From UBA1715 sp045615765 (GTDB lineage: Bacteria > Bacteroidota > Bacteroidia > Bacteroidales > UBA1715): a DNA stretch of 64,000 nucleotides. Below the pieces are notes generated by a model that saw nothing but the letters and a program-made list of their open reading frames with translations, was not told the DNA's origin and did not search any database. The position numbers and the translations under genes were made by a program. The DNA is taken from contig JAZLFM010000047.1 in NCBI GenBank assembly GCA_045615765.1, positions 1 to 64,000 of the forward strand. The letters run 5' to 3'. This document shows positions 43,936 to 54,515 of this stretch, one piece after another (the stretch's first letter is position 1; each line of letters opens with the position of its first letter).

Positions 43936-44115
43936 CTATTTCTTTTTAGCTTCACTTGCATAATATTTTGTTCTTGTATCATCTATCTCATGTTCGCTAG
44001 GTATAAAACTCCAATGTCGTGCAACACATTTCTCCGTCTCACCTACAAGGTTGAAGGTATTAAAGATGGCATCAACCTGCACATCGAACATATTGCCTGT
44101 AGAAAAACGTATCAT
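43936..44115 (-). pseudogene. Macrodomain N-terminal remnant
   Basis: A 59-codon frame opening MIRFSTGNMFDVQVDAIFNTFNLVGE, the conserved start of ADP-ribose-binding macrodomains (as in DarG antitoxins). After ~27 residues it departs from the family and stops, so it is a fragment. No DarT partner is present. Confidence 0.55.
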
Positions 44116-44151
44116 AAAATATAAATTCCTTGCAAAAAAATTTTGATTTAA

Positions 44152-46563
44152 CTAAGCTTCAACAGGTATTGCAATTCCAATTTTGTTTGCAATCTCACTA
44201 AAGATTTCTTGTTCAGGAGTTTCCAAGGAAACAATAAGTGAATATTTAACCCGAACATGTTCATATTCAAGATAATTCCTGAACCATCCACTCGATGGGT
44301 AAATTGCTATTTTATTACAGCTGGCCAACTGAGCAGACGTCATCTCAATACTATCAGATATTATACTTCCTTGATTACGCATCTGCTTTCCTATAGTCCA
44401 CCTTGTATTGAGTTCTGAATTGGCCACACGCTCTTCTTCATTCTCTCGAATTTTTTTGATTCTATTTTCAAACGCATGGACATCTTCTGTTGGACCATTT
44501 ACATCAAAGTTGAGACGTAAAGATTGATACGTATATTTTTTCAACATGCCACGAGCTCCTGGTGAAGGACAAATATAGTACGATAGTGTTATTTTCAATC
44601 TAACATTTATTCCACTCATCTGTAATAACGTATCTTTCGGCCAAGGCAATTCATATAGGTTCATACGCCCAAACTTCAAATTGTTGCTAGCCCCTCTAAC
44701 GTATGGCTCAATGGTATCTTCCGCAATAAAAGTAACATAACTATCGGAAGAAGCAAGCGCCTTTCTTTCATTGGGTACACCATATCCACAAGTATGTAAC
44801 AAAGCCAATTTGTTCAAATTGCCATTCTCTTCGAACAGTTCCTTCATCTTATCCGTCCATTCTGCAGAATGAACGAGCAAAGCCCTTATTGATAGCGGAC
44901 TGAGATCAGGATTGGTATTCTTAATCTTTCCAGCTAATCTTGCAGCCATTGCTGTAGCTGCACTTGTTGCATTTGACGTTGTAAACTTTCGTCGGATTGG
45001 CTGAGCATCTGCACAAACCAACGACAAATCATCAACAGCATCTATCGTATTGCCATTCAAGATGCCATTTCCACCTTCCATCAATATCTCTGGCTTGATG
45101 ATGGATTTGCCCCACTGAGTTGAAGTACGGCTAAAAGGACTTATGCCTTCACAAGGAGCAATAACTTGAGCATTTCTGTATTCAGGATTAGCTATTGCGA
45201 TCTTTCTCGTATATGCTCCTACTGTAATTGCATTCCATGCCTGTGCAGGATCGTCTATTTGATGAGTATGAAGATAATCAGGATAATCGACTCCCCCTGT
45301 TTCTTCAATATTGCCAGCGGATATGAACATTATAGAGTCACAGGAGCCATCATTGTAGAGCGACAAATCAATCGCGGAAGATGTAGAAGATGGAATACCT
45401 TCATCAGCATGATAACCTGATGTAACAGCCGAGCATAGTATTTCTGCATCATCTTCTCTTCCCTTCACAATTGCATCTTCTGTAACAACTGCATACATTT
45501 CAAGCTCGTTCTGAGGTTCGTTTTCCCCTGGAATTATCTTGACAGATGACAAATCACTATACACCTCAACTTGTCCTTGATTGTATATTACATCCGTTAG
45601 ATCACCATACAATACCAAAGAAGCTAACCCTGTACCATGGTTCCTAAAATCGCGAATACTTTCATTAATAGTCACCGAATGACAACGATCATCAGGTAGA
45701 AAATCCTCAATAAGCGGATGATGATTTGTGACGCCCGAATCAAGAATGGCAATTCTATTAGGGTTATTCGCAATGACTCTATCCGCTTTTATAAGATCTA
45801 CCCATTCGTTTTGTTCTCTCATGCCATTTGCTTGAGTTAGAACATTAGGTCTTCTGTAAACGCGTATTTCTGACACACCCTTTATTGAATGGATTACTTG
45901 ACTCAGTTGATTTTGATTGGCAGCCACCAAATAGACAACAACATCATTAAAGACTATATTTCTCATGCATCTGGTAACTCCAATCGCATCAAGAGAGGCT
46001 TCAACACCTTCGGATTCAAACAATTCCTTGTCTATCCAAAGTTCATATTCAGCCGTGTTCCTCGAAAGAGAATCAAAATCTTCTCTCTTCGGAAAGAAAG
46101 AACTTAAATCCGAGCAACGTATGTTTGAAATAGAGTTCACCAATGTTGCATTCGCTCTATTCATACCTTCTTCTGGTTCAAGGTTATATTTGCCCAATCT
46201 GCCACTCAACCAATTAGATTGATTAGTAGGAAGGAATACAGTTAGACGTTCTTCCTGCTCGTTCTCAGAAGGGCCAATATTCATTACACGAGGCCCTTTC
46301 TTGGTATCAAACTTGTCTGTAGCATTTGCCGATTTCTCAACAGTAATATCCATATAAGTGCCCTCGACACGAGAGATTTGCTCAGGCAACTAATCTGAAA
46401 CTTGAGCAAATAAATCTATAGCACTAGAATACTGACTATTAAGCATGGTACTATGAGCCAACGCGTTTCCACGATCTATTATTTTTGAACGAGGAAATCC
46501 AGTTGGCTCATAATCTACCTGTGAAGATAGACCTTTAAGAATAATGTGTTGATGATCTGCCAT
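44152..46563 (-). pseudogene. IetS-like subtilase interrupted by an in-frame amber codon
   Basis: A full-length S8 protease (803 codons) would start at the ATG at 46563 (MADHQHIILKGLSSQVDYEPT, then PRSKIIDRGNALAHS as in the family) but meets TAG at codon 58 (46390-46392). The frame continues without shift: LPEQISRVEGTYMDI. Catalytic residues are intact: Asp in AILDSGV, His in FRNHGTG, Asn in ISAGN, Ser in NATSAATA (about 217, 251, 360 and 476 counted from the codon after TAG). It partners the AAA ATPase upstream (IetAS system). The gene may be dead, reactivated by suppression, or start at the TTG just after TAG, without its N-terminal part. Confidence 0.8.
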
Positions 46564-47528
46564 TAACCTATCTGTTTCAGAATACTACATCTCTGATTAA
46601 TAGCATCCTCTATCATTTTGTTGTTTAGTGGTTCATCGTTTAACAACGAATCCTTGACAGCATCCACACATGCTGATGTGATTTCAGCATGGCTCATACC
46701 CTTTAACAAAGGCAATAATTTTTCAAGCGATACCTTGGTAGCATCAAAGCCATATAAACAATTTGACAACAATGTTTGAATTTCATTCTCTTCGGGAAGA
46801 GAATACTCTATTACATCATCAAATCTGCGAAACAATGCTTTATCCAACTGTTCTCCACAATTTGTTGCGGCAACAATGATACTATCTGATTCAACTCTCT
46901 CCATCATCTGCAAAAAAGAGTTTAAAATTCGTCTCATTTCTCCGACCTCATTGTCATGACCTCTTTGCAAGCCAATAGCATCAAACTCATCAAAAAGATA
47001 CACACCCCTTATATTCGAAATAAGTTCAAATACTTTACCTAATTTCAGACTAGACTCACCCATGTATTTAGTTATGACACGTTCCATTCTCACCACATAA
47101 AGCGGGATGTGAAGTTCGTTAGCCAAGATAGAGGCCGTCATGGTCTTTCCCGTACCTGAAGGACCAGAAAGCAAAACTTTGCTTCTATTTGTCAGATTAT
47201 TTTTGAATAAAATGTCTCTCTGAACGTACTCCCGAATAATCCTCTTCAACTTATTCTTTACCTCATCCTTACATACGATATTTCCCAAGCCAACCGAATC
47301 ATCAACCTCCATAACAAATTCTGATAGTTCGGAATTGATAGAAGTCAGACTCCTTGTGAAGAAACGAGGTTTCTGATTATTCACTAGATCCGTTATATTT
47401 CGAGACAAAACCACATGACCAGCCTTTGCCTCCACAGCAGCCATTTGAAGGGCAATCTCTCTGAAACGGTTATCATCCGCCTCAACGTGACTCTTTACGA
47501 GAGCTAATATTTGATTTGCGTTTGGCAT
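46563..47528 (-). CDS. IetA-like AAA+ ATPase
   Basis: 321 residues. Walker A GPSGTGKT, Walker B VYLFDEFDAIG, sensor-1 IIVAATNCGEQLDKALFRRFDDVIEY, single AAA domain with a helical N-terminus (~1-90). Its stop overlaps the protease start (TAATG), so the two are translationally coupled. The pair AAA ATPase plus subtilase matches IetAS, first known as a toxin-antitoxin pair on an Agrobacterium Ti plasmid and later reported as an anti-phage system. The ATG at 47528 is preferred to one 9 nt upstream; the choice has little effect. Confidence 0.8.
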   Translation of the reverse strand: MPNANQILALVKSHVEADDNRFREIALQMAAVEAKAGHVVLSRNITDLVNNQKPRFFTRSLTSINSELSEFVMEVDDSVGLGNIVCKDEVKNKLKRIIREYVQRDILFKNNLTNRSKVLLSGPSGTGKTMTASILANELHIPLYVVRMERVITKYMGESSLKLGKVFELISNIRGVYLFDEFDAIGLQRGHDNEVGEMRRILNSFLQMMERVESDSIIVAATNCGEQLDKALFRRFDDVIEYSLPEENEIQTLLSNCLYGFDATKVSLEKLLPLLKGMSHAEITSACVDAVKDSLLNDEPLNNKMIEDAINQRCSILKQIG

Positions 47529-47714
47529 AAGCAACATCGGTTTAATAACAGAAAAACACTAACACACCTATTCGTAACTTGCAAAAGTAAACTTTTATTT
47601 CCACAAAGGCAATTTTCGTACATGCAAAAACGTAATGTAAAACTTCCCTTTTTTTAGACAATATAAAATTAGACATTTTTTGAATTAATCATTATTAGCA
47701 TAAAATTTATTTTC

Positions 47715-47873
47715 TCAAAAATCATAGGGAGTTTGATTATTAAAGGATTTATGGGGTCGTTGCTTGTTGTAGAATGTCATCCAAAGTTCCGTAATCTCTC
47801 TTGCTTATCCTATAGTTCTGAATATATATGCATCAAGCACAGTCCTCCGATAACTACCATTAAAGTGCTCTAA
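47715..47873 (-). pseudogene. IS3-family transposase remnant
   Basis: On the minus strand a frame reads EHFNGSYRRTVLDAYIF, a stop, then AREITELWMTFYNKQRPHKSFNN, the C-terminal end of an IS3 OrfB integrase core. It has an internal TAA and no N-terminal portion. The rest of 47538-48040 shows no other feature that I can support. Confidence 0.75.
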
Positions 47874-48040
47874 ATTCTTGTAAATACAACATTTATCTAC
47901 TTACGTAATTACACTTTCCCCCAAAAAACCAGCAAATCATTCGTGTTTTCTTCCGTTTTTGCAAAACAAATGACTTTGACAGACAAACTCTCCTATTATT
48001 TTCACTATCAATAGTGAATTTATTATATCTTCGTACCCAA

Positions 48041-49621
48041 ATGAAAAAACGAATCGCACTATTATTGACACTGTTTCTTCCTATTCTTACAATAGGACAA
48101 AATAATAGTGTATTCAATTGCCATTCTTATCAGCCATACGATAGATATTTATATAAACAAGAAAACCGATTTCATACTACAATAAAGCCATACAATTTGC
48201 AAGATGTTAACGAAATCGTACATATAGATACTCTTTACAACAAGCCTTGTAAAAACAAGGTTATAAATCATATTCTAAACAATAACCTTATTTCCTATAA
48301 CTCAGAGGATCTTAATTTTACAATTAATCCTTCGTTTAATTTTGAACTCTCGCAACATACAGGAGAGAACAACGACAAATTAGGCTGGATAAACGACCGT
48401 GGTATTTTCATAAAAGGAAACATAACTGACAAAGTACATTTTTACACCTGTTTTCATGAAATTCAATCTAATTTTTCAGATTATAGAAACGACATCATCA
48501 GCAAAAATAGTTTCTTCGTACCTGGAATTGAATTTGCTCGACATTTAGGCGAGCATAAAGATCTTGATTATGCATACGTTGAAGGCTATGCTTCATATAC
48601 CCCAAATAAGATTTTCAATTTCCAGTTAGGACATGGAAAGAATTTTATAGGTGACGGCTATCGTTCCCTGTTGCTTTCCGACAATTCATCCAATTACCCA
48701 TATTTTAAAATTACTACAAACTTTAAGAATATACGATATCTACTACTGTACTCACAACAATACTATAAACCTTATGGACGTAAAATTTTTGTTAGATATT
48801 CTGCTAAATGGAATTACACTCATTATTTAGATTGGAGTATTACGAAATGGTTTACCATAGGACTATTTGAATCTATAATTTCTGCCAGCGATTCCACCAA
48901 CACTCACACGTTCGACATTAATTACATTAACCCTTTACCTATCGTTATCCCAAGAGAAAGAGATGAAAGTTATAGAGATAATTGCATAATCGGCATTACG
49001 GGTAAAATAACGCCGTTCGTAAACCATATTTTCTATGGTCAATTCTTTGTAAATACAAATGAATTCAAACTACAAGAGATGTTTACCAACTATTGGGGCA
49101 ATAGAATTGGCTATCAATTGGGATATAAAACGTTTGATATCGCTAAAATTAAGCATCTTGACTTTCAAACAGAATTCAATTACGTAAAACCTTTCACCTA
49201 TTCCCATAATACGACTTCAGGCTCTTACACCCATGCTCAGCAAACTCTTGCACATCCGTACGGAGCAAATTTCTACGAATCGGTTTCTTTTTTGCGTTAT
49301 AATTGGAAACGAATATTCTTTGCTACCTCTTTCGATTATATTGTATATGGAGCTGACACAGCTTCTGCAAACAATGGCAACAACATTAAGAAAACTTTTA
49401 TCACAAGAAACACCGATTACCCAACTAAATATATTAATGGAGACATAAATAAAAACATAAAAACTGACTTTTCCATCTCCTATCTTTTGAATCCTCTGTA
49501 TAATATGAATATAACACTAGGAACAACATACTATTGTAAACATACATCTTCTACTAAAGAAAAGCAATTGATTTACTATATAGGATTTAGAACTAACTTA
49601 GGAAATTTTTATTACGATTAA
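48041..49621 (+). CDS. Outer-membrane beta-barrel (RemB/Wzi-like)
   Basis: 526 residues. Signal peptide ending ILTIGQ. The segment FNFQLGHGKNFIGDGYRSLLLSDNSSNYPYFKI is a signature I associate with RemB-like gliding proteins and the Wzi capsule-assembly family. Alternating aromatic strands continue to the C-terminus (IYYIGFRTNLGNFYY). The ATG at 48041 gives a proper signal peptide. It lies beside the polysaccharide cluster, so a role in glycan anchoring is plausible. Confidence 0.78.
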   Translation: MKKRIALLLTLFLPILTIGQNNSVFNCHSYQPYDRYLYKQENRFHTTIKPYNLQDVNEIVHIDTLYNKPCKNKVINHILNNNLISYNSEDLNFTINPSFNFELSQHTGENNDKLGWINDRGIFIKGNITDKVHFYTCFHEIQSNFSDYRNDIISKNSFFVPGIEFARHLGEHKDLDYAYVEGYASYTPNKIFNFQLGHGKNFIGDGYRSLLLSDNSSNYPYFKITTNFKNIRYLLLYSQQYYKPYGRKIFVRYSAKWNYTHYLDWSITKWFTIGLFESIISASDSTNTHTFDINYINPLPIVIPRERDESYRDNCIIGITGKITPFVNHIFYGQFFVNTNEFKLQEMFTNYWGNRIGYQLGYKTFDIAKIKHLDFQTEFNYVKPFTYSHNTTSGSYTHAQQTLAHPYGANFYESVSFLRYNWKRIFFATSFDYIVYGADTASANNGNNIKKTFITRNTDYPTKYINGDINKNIKTDFSISYLLNPLYNMNITLGTTYYCKHTSSTKEKQLIYYIGFRTNLGNFYYD

Positions 49622-49641
49622 AATTACTACCACTATAAAAT

Positions 49642-49674
49642 AAAAATGCCCACTTTGCAAGAGTGGGCATTTTT
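49642..49674. terminator. Hairpin, copy 3 of a thrice-repeated terminator
   Basis: AAAAATGCCCACT (49642-49654), loop TTGCAAG, AGTGGGCATTTTT (49662-49674). Works from both strands, between the barrel gene and wecG-like gene. Confidence 0.8.
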
Positions 49675-49713
49675 ATTGCTGCAACTATCTTAATTTTTGT
49701 TTTTTATACCTAT

Positions 49714-50517
49714 CTACTTTTCTGAAAAAGGATTCTTATATACTCCTATTATTTGTTTCAAAAAATACCAAAAGAACACTAAATCACAAAAATAACGTTT
49801 TGCCATGCGTTTTGGTTCACACCATATACGATAAAGCCATTCCAAAGCAAATTTCTGGAAAAACTTTGGCGCTCTCTGTACCGAACCTGCTTCAAATTCT
49901 ATCGTTGCTCCAAGAGCCATCCAGATTTTTACATTCGGCATTTCATTCTTCCAACGCATTATCCATTTCTCCTGTTTTGGAGCACCCACACCTACTAACA
50001 CCACATTGGCACCACTCTCACGAATCATGCGAACAATTTCATGGTTTTCTTCATCATTCTTCTCAAAACCAAATGATGGACTATATGCGCCAATTACCAA
50101 TTGACACCCACATTTTTCATTGATTCGATTCATAGCAAGCTCTGCAATCTCTTGTTTAGGTGATCCTAGAAGAAAAATTCGAGCCTGTTGTTCTCCTATT
50201 TCTTTATTTTTTTCTGCATGATACAGGTAAAAATGTGTAAAAAAAGAACTTCCTGGTATTGGTTCAGGGAACGATTTTTTTAGCATCTTCGAGCATAGCC
50301 ACAAAATCTTTGAATCACATATTACCCATTCTGCACTTTTGTAGCATTGATAGAATTCTTCATCTTTCTGCAACTTTACCAAATGGTCTAAATTCGGAGT
50401 AATTAATACACCGTTACCTGTATCTGAAACTCCCAGGAGCTTCCTATCTAAGCCCTTTAACAACTCATTCTCTGTAATGCAAAGTGCCTCTATATTTAAA
50501 ACCCTTATTTTATTCAT
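49714..50517 (-). CDS. WecG/TagA/CpsF-family glycosyltransferase
   Basis: 267 residues. Family motifs: NTPNLDH-like ITPNLDHLVKLQ, DSKILWLCSKML, RIFLLGSPKQE, VVLVGVGAPKQEKWI and WMALGATIEFEAGSVQRAPKF. Adds ManNAcA- or similar residues to the lipid-linked sugar in the cytoplasm. Last gene of the minus-strand polysaccharide cluster. Confidence 0.9.
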   Translation of the reverse strand: MNKIRVLNIEALCITENELLKGLDRKLLGVSDTGNGVLITPNLDHLVKLQKDEEFYQCYKSAEWVICDSKILWLCSKMLKKSFPEPIPGSSFFTHFYLYHAEKNKEIGEQQARIFLLGSPKQEIAELAMNRINEKCGCQLVIGAYSPSFGFEKNDEENHEIVRMIRESGANVVLVGVGAPKQEKWIMRWKNEMPNVKIWMALGATIEFEAGSVQRAPKFFQKFALEWLYRIWCEPKRMAKRYFCDLVFFWYFLKQIIGVYKNPFSEK

Positions 50518-51535
50518 TTCCTATAAATCGTCCTTTTCAATAACCAACTATACAACCAAGCAATTACATAAGCAATTACGAATGTCATAACAATCCATAA
50601 TGGAAGAAAAAGAACTTCTTTCAACAAATAGCCCATCACGACATACACCAACAAATGTACTAGGTATAATTCATATCCAAAGCCACTTGCCCACATAAAG
50701 AAATTCTTTATACAAGCAAGACATTCGAAAGAGCAACTAACCTTATATACAATCAACAAACAAGATAGATATGCAACTAAAGAAGGAATATCATTATACA
50801 ATTTCAGTATGCCCCCTTTCCATCCCATAAAGCCAGTCAAGCCCATGCCAACTACCGCACCAACTAACAACCAAATCCATTTCACTCGGTTGATGTCGAA
50901 ACATTCAGATTTTTCAACATATATCTGCGCCAACCACATTCCCAATACAAACTCCCACAAATACTGAAGAAAACAACTACCCCAAGGTCTCATGTCCTCA
51001 TACCCCAGCAATCCAACCACCGTTGCCCATCCAATGCTAATCAATCCGCTAATCAATAGCCCATAACCGCTGACCGAGGAATTACCCCCCCGACTCGTGC
51101 TATTCGCACTATCAAAGGCCAGCAGATATAGAACTGAATAATCGTGCTGATAAACCAGAAAGGATAGCAAAGACTCACATCCAACTCAGCGTCAAACATC
51201 TTGTACAGCAACAGGTGACTCAACCCCTCACACCATAAAAAACTGCCACTCGATGCCAGAAACCATAGCACCCATGCCATCACCATAATAGCATATGGCC
51301 AATACACCTTACCGAATCTCTTTTTCAGGAACTCACCATACCCCACCGGTTTACGCAGATAACTCAGATACAAACCGAACCCACTCACCAGAATAAACAC
51401 ATGTACACCAGCACCTCCAAAAGCTACAACTTTATTTAATACACCAGAAAGACATCCTTGCACCAAGTGCATCAACGCAATAGTAAAGATGGAAAATCCA
51501 CGGAGGTAATCTATTAGTTCTAGTTTCTTATGCAT
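50514..51535 (-). pseudogene. Acyltransferase 3 family membrane protein, frameshifted at a G7 tract
   Basis: Two overlapping frames form one gene of ~340 residues. The N-terminal part (from 51535, MHKKLELIDYLRGFSIFTIALMH) has the acyltransferase-3 start RGFSIF/H and continues to ARVGG. The C-terminal part continues in the next frame as GNSSVSGYGLLISGL and ends at 50514. The break is at C7 on the + strand (51085-51091); eight bases would restore one frame. Likely an O-acetyl or O-acyl modifier of the surface sugar with 10 or so membrane helices. A phase-variable switch is possible. Confidence 0.75.
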
Positions 51536-52556
51536 ATTTATTCTTTCTTATTGCTTTAATTCTATTAACAACAATAGAATAGATAAAAAAAAACAGAATA
51601 ATAACTAATGCTTCATATTTTATCAACGAACCTATGGATACAACATGAGCAAAAATAATCACAAAGGCATAATGAACATAATATATATTTGTAGAATGTT
51701 TTTTCCCTAGATCTTCCAAAAGACCGGCTCCTGCATTCTTATTTTTAAGGCACAAGGAAAACAGACACACCGATACAGGAATTGTACAAAGTACAATATT
51801 ACCATTTGCTTCAGGAATGCCAATATGGCGAAGAAATAAACTCTCTATATATAAAAGCGTGATTGATATAATAAGAATTACTCCTAGATGTCTAATCTCA
51901 CATACAATACCATTATGTTTTTTCAGTAACATTCCTATACCTAAACATGGCAGTCCCACAGTAACAACATTTCTTGAGAATGATTGCTGTAAATCGGTAG
52001 GTAAGCCTAAAACAAAACCATATTTCCCTAATATCAAATTAAGAAATAATCCTATTGGTATAAGAATATAAAAGATGGATTCTCCATATCTAAAATTCTT
52101 TAAAACTAGCAATACTACGAGTGCTTGAACATAAGCATTAAGGTACCAAGCCTGATAAACTAATTTTCCTCCAAATACAAATACGCTTGCCCAATAACTT
52201 ATTTTCAGCATATCTTTATCAAAAAAACCATTGAAAAGATAGATACAGAAATACAAAAGCAAATACAAAGTATTAATTATAATAATTATTTTTACTAACT
52301 TGATGATGTTTTCTTTTGTTTTTTGAGTATTAAACCATACATCATCTTCGAAAGTGAAATATCCTGTTATCATAAAAAAAATTGGAACCGCTAATCTGCA
52401 CAAAGGCATACAGTACTCTTTCCCAATAAGATTACTATGAATGATAACTATAGCCGAAGCACAAATTAACCGAAGTGACCATAAAGAAGGAACATTTTGT
52501 TTGCCCTCATTTGTTATTAATTGTGCTTTGTTTGTAGAGTCTTTCATTATCGACAT
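51528..52556 (-). CDS. Acyltransferase 3 family membrane protein
   Basis: 342 residues, about ten membrane helices. Opening NVPSLWSLRLICASAIVIIHSN with conserved His in VIIHSN and VPIFFMITGYFTF is the acyltransferase-3 signature. Probably acylates (often acetylates) a sugar of the polysaccharide. It overlaps its neighbour by 8 nt. Confidence 0.86.
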   Translation of the reverse strand: MSIMKDSTNKAQLITNEGKQNVPSLWSLRLICASAIVIIHSNLIGKEYCMPLCRLAVPIFFMITGYFTFEDDVWFNTQKTKENIIKLVKIIIIINTLYLLLYFCIYLFNGFFDKDMLKISYWASVFVFGGKLVYQAWYLNAYVQALVVLLVLKNFRYGESIFYILIPIGLFLNLILGKYGFVLGLPTDLQQSFSRNVVTVGLPCLGIGMLLKKHNGIVCEIRHLGVILIISITLLYIESLFLRHIGIPEANGNIVLCTIPVSVCLFSLCLKNKNAGAGLLEDLGKKHSTNIYYVHYAFVIIFAHVVSIGSLIKYEALVIILFFFIYSIVVNRIKAIRKNKYA

Positions 52557-53608
52557 TACGATTCTCTTACGAAGGAAGTTAGCAAATTCAACAATTTCTT
52601 AGCACTAATATCCCAACCATATCTATCGAGAACAAGTTTTGCATCACAGACCTCACGACAGAGCACCTCATCCAAATCAATATCAGTATCGTATGCATCA
52701 ATGTAATAGGCACTTCCTTGGTAGATCTCTGGCAAACATGTAGTATTTGCTACTACGACCTTAGCCCCATGACACAGTGCTTCCATTGGTGGTATTCCAA
52801 AACCCTCATGGATGCTTGGAAATATAAAGGCTTTGCAATTTGCATACAATGCCACAATCTCTGAATCAGATAGAAAACCCAAATAATGAACATTGGGCGT
52901 GTTATCGATATCAATACTGCTATTTTTTACACGAACACCACTTAACACAAATGTGTCGTTAGGATGTTTTTTAGCATAATCTACTACCCATTTGGTATTT
53001 TTGTTGTAATTGATATTTCCTAATGTGAAATAGAAATTCCCCTTCTTGAGATTGAATCGTTCCAAAACAGTTCCATCAGCCACCATACCTTTCATGTGCT
53101 GCCATCCATTGCTAACGACATTCACGCGACTTGGCTCTATACCATAAGTATCAATAAGGCTATACTTTGAGAAATACGATACTGTCAGAATCGGATATTT
53201 AGTATGTTTCGTTGCTTGCCAATACACCAATTGATGCCATGCGACAGACAACTTACCATGAAGAGTTTTGAAATATTCAGGATGTGTCTTGTAGGCTGCA
53301 TCATGAATACAAATAATGCCAGGATGAAGAAGAGGCTGGCTGTTGCATAGATTCACAGTCGTATAACTATGCTTCTTTGCAAACATAGGCAGATCCCATT
53401 GTTCCCATATCAAACCGCTATGAGGTCCCATCTCTATCACCTCAAAGTTATTGTATGCTGGTACGTCTGTAGTTCCTTTTGGAACGGCAACTGTCAAAAG
53501 TCCCTTAGGTGCTATATTGTCCAATTCGAGCATTAACTCTCTTGCGAACCTATGTACGCCTGTCGTTTTCTGAGAATACAGCAAGCCGTTTAATAATAAT
53601 TTATTCAT
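52556..53608 (-). CDS. GT4 glycosyltransferase
   Basis: 350 residues. Opening TTGVHRFARELMLEL, central GNINYNKNTKWVVDYA, and donor-site segment FPSIHEGFGIPPMEALCHGAKVV with E-x7-E (EGFGIPPME). A retaining GT-B enzyme, possibly a mannosyl- or rhamnosyltransferase. The ATG at 53608 (MNKLLLNGLLYSQK) is chosen; the longer frame enters the preceding gene. Confidence 0.88.
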   Translation of the reverse strand: MNKLLLNGLLYSQKTTGVHRFARELMLELDNIAPKGLLTVAVPKGTTDVPAYNNFEVIEMGPHSGLIWEQWDLPMFAKKHSYTTVNLCNSQPLLHPGIICIHDAAYKTHPEYFKTLHGKLSVAWHQLVYWQATKHTKYPILTVSYFSKYSLIDTYGIEPSRVNVVSNGWQHMKGMVADGTVLERFNLKKGNFYFTLGNINYNKNTKWVVDYAKKHPNDTFVLSGVRVKNSSIDIDNTPNVHYLGFLSDSEIVALYANCKAFIFPSIHEGFGIPPMEALCHGAKVVVANTTCLPEIYQGSAYYIDAYDTDIDLDEVLCREVCDAKLVLDRYGWDISAKKLLNLLTSFVRES

Positions 53609-54515
53609 TATTGTTTCTTTTGTCGTTGATAAATTTTTTGTTTTGAAGCATACCCCATACTTTTTTTGCATGAAGTAGTTTAGATACTCCAATAAACGGG
53701 TTTGAACCATTTTTTAAGATTACCCATAGAACATGAAAAATATATCCGAAACCATATTGGTAAGCACCTCCAATGTAATAAAGGACTGACATTTGATATT
53801 TCCCATACCCATATTTTTTCAAAACTTTATTAGTACGTATTACAGATTGTAGTCTTGATTCAAGACGATCCTTAGACAAAGTATTAGTAATGCTACCTTT
53901 TGCTACAGTAATCACATATAACGGGTCAGACTCACAGAGGACTTTATTTGACTTGCAGGCTATCATAGCATTAAACATCAAGTCGTTAGCTGCAATGATT
54001 TCTTCGTACCATATATTGTTATTAAGTACGAAATCTCTATTTACCATTTTGCTCCATGGAGCCAAGAATCTACATTTAATTTCTTTGGCATCTCTTGTTT
54101 TTTCATACCGACTAAATAATTCGTTTATGTGTTCAGCACGATAGGCAGGCTCCAATGTATCACTATAACAACTCTCTACATTGAAGTAAACGACATCCGC
54201 ATCTGTATCTTGGTATTTATCTACAAGTCTTTCAAAATTTCCCGTATAGAAATCATCAGAATCAGCAAAAAGTAACCATTTACCAATTGCTTTTTTTATT
54301 CCCGTATTCCTAGCACCTCCTGCATAAACACCTTCATTTTGATATAACTCAAAATTATAGTGTTTTTTATAAGAGCATACTGTATTTAATTCATCTGTTG
54401 AACTACCATCGTCAACAACAACAACTTGAATTGTTTCCAAGTTTGGTATACTATCCAACAATCTTTTCAATAGGAGTGATGAATTTTTATGAGGAATAAT
54501 AATTGAATACTTCAT
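53601..54515 (-). CDS. GT2 glycosyltransferase
   Basis: 304 residues. GT-A fold: KYSIIIPHKNSS start, VVVDDGSST and LFADSDDFYTGN (metal-binding D-S-D). The C-terminal third is basic and hydrophobic. An inverting sugar transferase of the cluster, acceptor unknown. Overlaps the next gene by 8 nt and the preceding by 4. Confidence 0.9.
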   Translation of the reverse strand: MKYSIIIPHKNSSLLLKRLLDSIPNLETIQVVVVDDGSSTDELNTVCSYKKHYNFELYQNEGVYAGGARNTGIKKAIGKWLLFADSDDFYTGNFERLVDKYQDTDADVVYFNVESCYSDTLEPAYRAEHINELFSRYEKTRDAKEIKCRFLAPWSKMVNRDFVLNNNIWYEEIIAANDLMFNAMIACKSNKVLCESDPLYVITVAKGSITNTLSKDRLESRLQSVIRTNKVLKKYGYGKYQMSVLYYIGGAYQYGFGYIFHVLWVILKNGSNPFIGVSKLLHAKKVWGMLQNKKFINDKRNNNE

